Assembly (NCBI GenBank): GCA_019448385.1
Contig: JAGTXO010000010.1
Coordinates: forward strand, 1,054,001 to 1,118,000
DNA: 64,000 bases
Reading direction: 5' to 3'
From: Diacronema lutheri
Taxonomy: Eukaryota > Haptophyta > Pavlovophyceae > Pavlovales > Pavlovaceae
The notes below the pieces were generated by a model. That model had not been told where the DNA came from and ran no database searches. It worked only from the letters and a program-made list of their open reading frames with translations. Position 1 is the stretch's first letter. Every line of letters starts with the position of its first letter. A program made the translations under genes and the position numbers. Of the stretch, positions 58,086 through 64,000 are shown piece by piece.

Positions 58086-61000
58086 TCAGATCGCGCGCTG
58101 TCCGCCCTCGTCGCACGAGAGCGGCGCCGCCTTGAGCGGCAGCGTAATCTCTGCGCCGCCCTCGCGCGGCCGCTTGGCGCCGACGGCCCCAGCGGCGCCG
58201 TCGGCCGCGCCGCGCGCGTCCGGCGCGAGCGTAGCGCCTGGCAGCCCGCCGTCGGCACGCGGCGCGGCTGATTCGCGCAGCCCATCCGCGCAGACCGCAA
58301 CGTCCGCGTTCGCGCACAGCGGCTGCGGTGGATCGGCAGGCGGCTGCACAGCGGGCGGCGGCAGCTGCGGCAAGTCGGGCGGCAGCTGCGGCGACGAGAG
58401 CCGGCGGACGCGCGCACCGGCACCGGGCGATCCGGGCGAGCCCACGCCCATGCGCGCGTGCGCCACCGAGACCATGCGCGGCGGCGAGCACGGGAGAGTA
58501 CGATGGCCGAAATGGCACTCGTCGCCCGCACCCAGCAGCCACGGCGCGACCGCGGGCGCGACGGTTGAGGCGTTCGCGCTCGCGAGCTCCTCGACCTGGT
58601 GCGGCACGTGCAACGCGTGCGGCGCGTGGCCGGGGCTGCCGCCGGGCGTGCCACCATCTGCGCCACCGACGCTGCCCCCGCCCGTCGCGCAGGCGCCTCC
58701 CCCGCCGCCGCCGCCGTGCGCGGGCGTCGAACGCGGCGCGAAACCGTCGTGCAGCGGGTCGGCGCCCGCGCCTCCGCCACCGCCGCCACCCGCCACGCCG
58801 CGCTGCTGCGCGTGGCGCATCGCGCTCTGGTGCGCGGCCGCGAGCGTCGGATCAAAATGGGCGCTCGGCAGCCGTGGCGGCAACTCACCGGCGGCACCGC
58901 GCGCCGCAAACCGAAGCAAGGAGGGCACGTGCTGCTGCGGAGCGTGCGCGCCACACGCGTGACCACCGCCGCCCAGGGCGCCGTCGGCGGCACGTGCCGC
59001 GCCGCCCAGCACCGCACCCCCCTTGGCCCGTTGCTGCGCGCTCTCGTCAGCCGCGGCCGTGCCGTGCGCGCCGTCCAACACCCTCGTGCCGCCCACCGCG
59101 CCGCGCGCATCCGCGGCTCTGTCGGGCTCGTGCGTCTGCCCCGCAACGTCGTCGTCGTCGTCCGAGCCCTGCGCGCGCCGGGTGGAGGGGCGTGGGCGGG
59201 CGTGACGCGGCGCGTGACGTGCGTCCGCGCGCGCGGTGCCAAGCCGCGCAGAGGTGCGGCACCGGCCCCCGCGCGCGCGCAACGTCGCGCGCAGCTGTGG
59301 GGCGCAGCCGTTGGACGGGGCCGTGGGACGGAGGTGTGGGGCGCAGCCATGGGACGGGAGCTGGGCACACCTCAAAGTAGGCCGACTCGTCGTCGTCATC
59401 GAAAGCGCGCGGACCGCCAGGTGGCGCGCGCCTCGCCGCTCGCGGCGGCTGCGCGGCGCGCACGCCCGACTGCTGCGCGCCGGCAAAGGCCACGGGCACG
59501 CAGCCGCGCATTGCGGTGCCGCGCGCCGCGCCGCGCCCGCCCGCCCCACAGTCGGTCGCGCCGCCCAGCGCGCCGCCGAGGCGCGCGCCCCCCGCCGTGC
59601 CGCCCGCACCCGCCTCGCGCGCTGCACTGCCATTGCCGCACGAGCCGCCGTCGCCGTCGTCGTCGTCGCCGCGACGACCACCACCGCGCGCACCGCCCGC
59701 TCCGCCACCGGGAGCGGCCGCGTGCGTGCCGTCGAGGTTCTGCTCGTGCCTCAGCCAAAGCGCGTTGACCACGTCCGGCAGCCGTATCGCATCGAGTGCT
59801 TCGCGATGTTGCTCGTAAAGGTGCGCGAGCAGCGAGCGCAGGTTCTCCTGATTGCATGGGCACGTACGATGGTGCGTGTGCGATGGGGCGTGTGCGATGG
59901 GGCGTGTGCGATGGGGCGTGTGCGCGCAGCAGTTGAGCAGTGGGGCATTGAGCACGGGTGGGCGGGGGGTGGGGGCGAGAGCGCCGACGGTCGAGCGCGC
60001 GGCGGCAATGCGCGCGCGCGCGTGGATGGCACACGCCGCACGCTTGCCGGACTGCGCGCACTTTCCGGATGAAATCGAGCAGCTCAATCACGGCGGAGGC
60101 GAGCATGTTGTCGAGACGCGCGTTGGCTGCGAGCTGCTGCACGAGCGGGAGCAGGCAGTTGTTCTTGGCGATGTACCGGTTGTAAAACTCATCGCGCAGA
60201 CCAACGCACGCGCGCACAAAGCGTACGGCTGCAAGGATGAGCGGCTTGTCGCGCAGCGAGCAGAGGCCGAGCACCTTGGCCATCACGTGGTTCTTGAGCA
60301 CAAAGTACTTGATCCGATAGCCTGCGTGGTGAGAGAGCGTGGGGAGGAAGAGGGGATGTAAGAGGGGGGCAGACGCACAACGGGCGGGGCGGGGCCACAG
60401 CCGCTCAGCCACAGCAAAGAGGGCGCCAAGGCGCTACCGCATGCCACACGCCGCACGTCGCACGTGACGCGACACATGCGTCACCCACCGTGGTGCAGCA
60501 CGCAAAAGCAGAAGAGCTCGACAACGAGTGAGCGTGACGCATGTAACGCCTCCTCGTCGGCGGGCAATTCGACCTCTGGATCAGCCAGCGCGTGCGAGCC
60601 CGCGCTTTCGCCATGCTGCGCGCTGAGCGCCGCGTGTGCGCCACCGCTGCTCGGCGCGGCCGACTGGTAGGCCGCTGTGTCGGCGGCGCCAGCCGGCGCC
60701 GGCAGCGAGCGGCCCGCATCTGCGCCGCCCGTCACTTCGACGCCCACAACCGCCTCGGCCGCGTCCGCGTCCGCTGACGGCTCGCAGCCGCCCGCCACAT
60801 CCGCGCCGCTGCGTGCGCCGCCCGCGCTCGCCCGTTCCTCGCGCTCAGCACCACCACCACCATTGTCGAGCGTGGCCGACGCGGAGGCGGCAGGTGCGTC
60901 GCCCGCGCCGCCCGCGGCGGCGGCCGGCTCAGCACCGCCCGCCGCGCTCGCGACCCCGCGCGCGCCTGCGGGCGCGGCGGCGGAGGCGGCGAAGCTCGTG

Positions 61001-63007
61001 GCGCCGAGTTGACGGTGCACCCGTGCGCCACCATTCGACGCGCCGCCGTCGCCCTCGCCGTCCGCGCCCGCGCTCTCGAGCGGCGCGAGCGCGACAGCGA
61101 CAAAGTGCTCGTAGAAGAGGTTGAGGAACTCCTCCTGCTCGAGGCCCTCCATCGTCTCAGGGTCGAGGAGGGCTCGTAACACCTCGCCAAGCTGCGCCTT
61201 GACGCCGGCCTCGGCGCCGCACGTGAGCACGTGCATGAGCGCGCGCATCGTCCGCTGCGCCGGCCGCTCGACGAGGATGAACTGGCGCAGGATGGAGGGG
61301 TCATGCAGGCAGGTCGCGCCCAACATCTCCGCGGCGTGCAGCTGCAGCATCGGATCAGCCGACATGAGTAATGACGCGACGGGCGCAAAGAGGCCGTGGT
61401 CGAGCATGCGCCGGTAGAAGGCGGCTCGGTTGAAGAGCTGCAGCGAGCGCGCCAGCTGGCACAGCTCGAGGAGGAGGCGGGAGAGCTCGCGCCGACGTTC
61501 GAGCGGCGTGCCGTGCTCGACGAGCTGCGCGAAGAGCGCGGACAGGTACTCGGAGTCGCGCTGTATGTGTGAGAGAATCGCCACGTTGTTGACGAAGACG
61601 ATCGAGTTGAGCGTCGCGAAGGTGTGGTCGTCGAGCGAGCGCGGCAGCACGACGTCCTTGATGTACTGCACGCGGAAATTCTGATGCACCTGCGCGGGCC
61701 CCACGCGCAGCGCGCGCGCGGCAACGCGGGGCGCGGCGGCAGCGGCGCGCGCGCGTGAGCGGCGGCGCGCGCGCGTGCGTGCGCGCGCGCAGCGGCGGCG
61801 CGCGCCGGCGGGCGTCGTGCGCGCCTTTGCGAGGATGCTCGGCTCCTTGATCGGCAGCACCTCGCGGAAGACGACGACCGACGTGAGGAACTCGCGGTGG
61901 CGCGTTGCGTGCACTAGGAGCTCCGGGTCGTACTCCAGGGCGCCGATCACGTGCATCACCACATCCTCGCGCAGCAGCTGCTCGAAGATGGCCGAGTCGT
62001 TGAGCATCATCAGCGTGCGGAAGATGTGGAACATGGCGTGCAGCTCGGGCAGCGACTCGAGGTCTTCGATCGTCTGAAAGAGTTGCGCGAGCTGTGCGAT
62101 GTAGTCCTGCTGCAGGATCAGCTGCACGACGGCTGGGCGCTGGTAAAAGGTGATCTCGCCGAGCATCTCGGCGAGCGCCTTGACGTTGCGCAGCTCGGGT
62201 GCGGGCAGGTTGACGCTCGCCTCGTGCGCGCCGAGCTCACCGCCGAGGCCGCAGCCGCCGCCACACATCACCCCACCGCCGCGCTCGTGCGCGAGTGCCA
62301 TTGGACCTCCAAGCTGGCCGCCGACGCCACCGCCACCGCCGCCGCCGGCCGAGCCGTCGCCAAGCCCAAACCCGCCGCCTCCCGCCTGCGCCTCCGCGCG
62401 CTGCATCGACTGGATCTCGTCCCAGAATTCGGAGCACCCGGACGCATCCGCAAAGGAGAGGGCCACGTCGCACCCGTTCGCAGGCTCGGTCCACGAGATG
62501 ATCGTCTCGCCCTGCCGCTGGTAGATGTCGTCGGGCGAGACGCGCGTCTCCAAGATTGGCGTCGAGTCCTCCTCGCTCACCAGGATTATGCACGCGAAGC
62601 CGTACGCCTGCGCACAGCGCGCGGCCGCCGTGCGGCGCAACGGCGCAACGGCGCGGTACGAGGCGCGCAGCACGGCGGCGCGTGAGCGCACAGCTTCCGC
62701 GCGAATCGGGATTGAAATTTGCGAGGGCGCGAGGAACGCCGAGCGCCAAGCGCGTTCCGCGCCGCGCGCGCGCCGGCGCTCCCAGCCCGCGCAGTCGGCG
62801 CGCTGAGGCCGACGCGGGCGGAGGCCCGACGCAACCGCGGCGCGCACGCGCGCGCGCGCCGGCAACGCGAGGCGGCGCGTGTGTACGAGCGCGGGAACGC
62901 ACCTGCAAGTACTGGCACGCAGCGTAGCCCGTCCCGCGGTCATCCCATTGCCCCGCGCCGTTGAGCTGGTACACCTTGGCACGGTTGCGCGTGCCCAGCT
63001 CTGCCAT
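58086..63007 (-). CDS. SMEK: PP4R3/SMEK, regulatory subunit 3 of protein phosphatase 4
   Basis: Exons 62903-63007, 61825-62607, 60489-61689, 60062-60321, 59371-59847 and 58086-59168 encode 1302 residues; animal SMEK1/2 have about 830-850. Exon 1 starts the PH/EVH1-like domain (KVYQLN, QWDDRGTGY), continued in exon 2 (RQGETIISWTEPANGCDVAL). The SMK1/armadillo region follows (LPELHAMFHIFRTLMMLND, FRVQYIKDVVLPRS, RRELSRLLLELCQLARSLQ, FYEHFVAVALAPL). Later exons hold VGLRDEFYNRYIAKNN and ENLRSLLAHLYEQHREALDA. The long tail (last ~450 residues) is Gly/Ala/Pro-rich and disordered. PP4R3 targets PP4 to DNA-damage, gluconeogenic and centrosomal substrates. Intron 2 has a GC donor (AAAG-GCGCGC reading AAG|GC); the joint AK-VHQNFRVQYI matches the family exactly. 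Confidence 0.95.
59869..59926 (+). repeat. Short tandem repeat in PP4R3 intron 4
   Basis: About four units of GATGGGGCGTGTGC (14-15 nt) within intron 59848-60061. A related two-copy repeat (GGGGCGCAGCC-type) lies in intron 5 at about 59299-59360. Confidence 0.7.
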
Positions 63008-63278
63008 CGCGTGCCCCGCGCCGGCGCCAGGACAGACTGCCGATGCCCGGGCGGCCCGCGAGGCGCGAGCGCCGGCGGTGCGAGCGCGCCCGCTCGATCC
63101 CGCCGACCGCGGCGAACGAGCCCGCGCGCGACGGAGCCGGGAGCGCCGTCAGCCGGACCAAGCGGGTGAGGCCCGCTTGCGGCACGCCCGTACGCCACGA
63201 GCGCCCTTCCACAAATGGCTTTTCAAGCAGCGTTCTCCAGTCACTAAAATCTTCGCGACGATCTTCGCTGCTCGCGTC

Positions 63279-63388
63279 CAGTGACGGTCGCGACTGCCCG
63301 TCACAGCGTGAGACAGTGACGGTGGCGACGACGACGATTTCGTCACTTGCAGCGCGACGGTCGCGACGAAGTCGCGACGAAAGCGACG
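63279..63388. other. Candidate 5' terminal region of a hAT-like transposon
   Basis: CAGTGACGGTCGCGACTGCC at 63279-63298 begins CAGTG like many hAT terminal inverted repeats, followed by repeated GTCGCGAC/TCGCGACGA motifs up to the ATG at 63389. The opposite end is outside the window, so this is a proposal. Confidence 0.25.
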
Positions 63389-64000
63389 ATGCGCGCTCAC
63401 CTCATCGGGCGGGCCGCAGCGCCGGCAGCGGCGGCGGCGGCGACGGCGGCGGCGGCGACAGCGCCGGCGGCAGCGGCGGATGCGCCGCTGCCCGAGCCCA
63501 ATGGTGTACCCGTCCCATCGCTCTAAGTCCATGCGCCGCCGCCGGGCGTCAAATCCAAGGTGTAGGACGACGTCAACCTGCTCGCCGACGATGCGCCGAA
63601 GTCGTGGCACAAAGTGGGCAATTGCATTTGCAACGTGGTCGTCGGGCTCGACAAGAGGTGCAACACAATCTTGCGTTGCTCGATTGACAAGAAGAACAAT
63701 CGCCTCGTCACCTCGGCCGCCGGTCAGCACCTGCGTGAGTTCCACTCGGCCACGACGGACGGGGGCGCGGCGGGCGCAGCGCGCTTTGACGCCAAGAGAG
63801 CGAGGTTCACGTCGGACATGGAGGCGCTCGGGAGCGCGGGCGCACATACGGACGGCGCGGCTGTCTCTAGCCTCACCGCGCTAGGCAAGCGCTCCCAGGG
63901 AAAGCTTGACGCGCACTTTGCGGCGGACCGCGCGCGCAAGCAGCTCGCGGGGCAGGCGCGATTCTACATATACACGCCGCAGCTCATCTCGAAGCGCACG
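63389..64000 (+). CDS. hAT/BED-finger-transposase-like protein, N-terminal part (cut by window edge)
   Basis: Exons 63389-63505 and 63566-64000 joined in phase 0 (60-nt intron, donor GTACCC, acceptor GTGTAG) give about 184 residues, continuing past the window. A poly-Ala leader precedes a Cys/His-bearing segment (CICNVVVGLDKRCNTILRCS, then GQHLREFHSA) reminiscent of a BED zinc finger. SQGKLDAHFAADRARKQLA and ARFYIYTPQLISKRT follow, the kind of stretch seen after the BED finger in hAT transposases. The family call is tentative because the catalytic core lies outside. Alternatively it is a domesticated BED protein. Confidence 0.35.

Noticed and set aside
1-64000. CRISPR arrays, rRNA, tRNA, operons and ribosome-binding sites
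   Set aside because: No regular repeat-spacer array, no rRNA core and no tRNA-like cloverleaf with a T-loop consensus was seen. The genes are eukaryotic with introns, so bacterial signals are not expected.

Overview
This is nuclear DNA from a GC-rich, flagellated, photosynthetic microbial eukaryote. I cannot name the species, but a haptophyte or similar alga with a secondary plastid fits best. Spliceosomal introns of about 95-300 nt are visible. CFAP65 implies a motile flagellum, and VWA8, PP4R3, a BFR1-like protein, DLST and an ABCG transporter are typical eukaryotic genes. Two products carry N-terminal secretion-type signals followed by plastid/thylakoid-type leaders, as expected when plastid import passes through the ER. 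Introns mostly begin GTGCG rather than GTRAGT, and three use a GC donor.

Layout, left to right. 1-3.2 kb: an AMPK/SNF1-like kinase (cut by the window edge), a TPR protein, and two divergent Ala/Lys-rich nuclear-type proteins. 3.5-10.2 kb: VWA8. 10.3-14 kb: a plastid methyltransferase-like protein, a coiled-coil protein, and an RNase D-like exonuclease joined to two double-stranded-RNA-binding domains. 14.3-18.4 kb: a BFR1-like gene with a G/C-rich minisatellite inside its last intron, back to back with a four-exon gene of unknown function. 18.7-22.7 kb: a type II membrane glycosyltransferase-like protein, a decayed ankyrin gene and an F-box-like gene. 23.2-27.9 kb: an ABCG half-transporter with a large IPT/EGF-like ectodomain. 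28.5-36.1 kb: two unknown proteins, a plastid membrane protein, a histidine phosphatase and a secreted DOMON/copper-monooxygenase-fold protein. 36.1-44.9 kb: CFAP65 and DLST. 45.2-47.1 kb: an unknown protein and an M50-like membrane protein that has lost a zinc ligand. 47.2-48.8 kb: a block of hairpins, inverted 30-mers and a 432-bp tandem duplication. 48.8-52.9 kb: a CaMK-like kinase and an EF-hand-like protein. 52.9-54.4 kb: a thioesterase II fragment and a Fanzor (TnpB-like) remnant. 55.4-63.0 kb: a membrane protein, a 2-oxoglutarate oxygenase and PP4R3/SMEK. 63.3-64 kb: the start of a hAT-like element.

Organisation. Genes alternate strand almost throughout, and about a dozen neighbouring pairs have start codons only 25-240 bp apart, which implies shared bidirectional promoters. 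Long homopolymer runs follow a rule: C on the sense strand inside introns, and G on the sense strand just beyond gene 3' ends. The genes do not form one pathway; most are housekeeping genes. The most unusual items are the exonuclease-dsRBD fusion, the homopolymer asymmetry, the 47-48.8 kb composite repeat, and two enzyme-fold proteins that appear to have lost their metal ligands.
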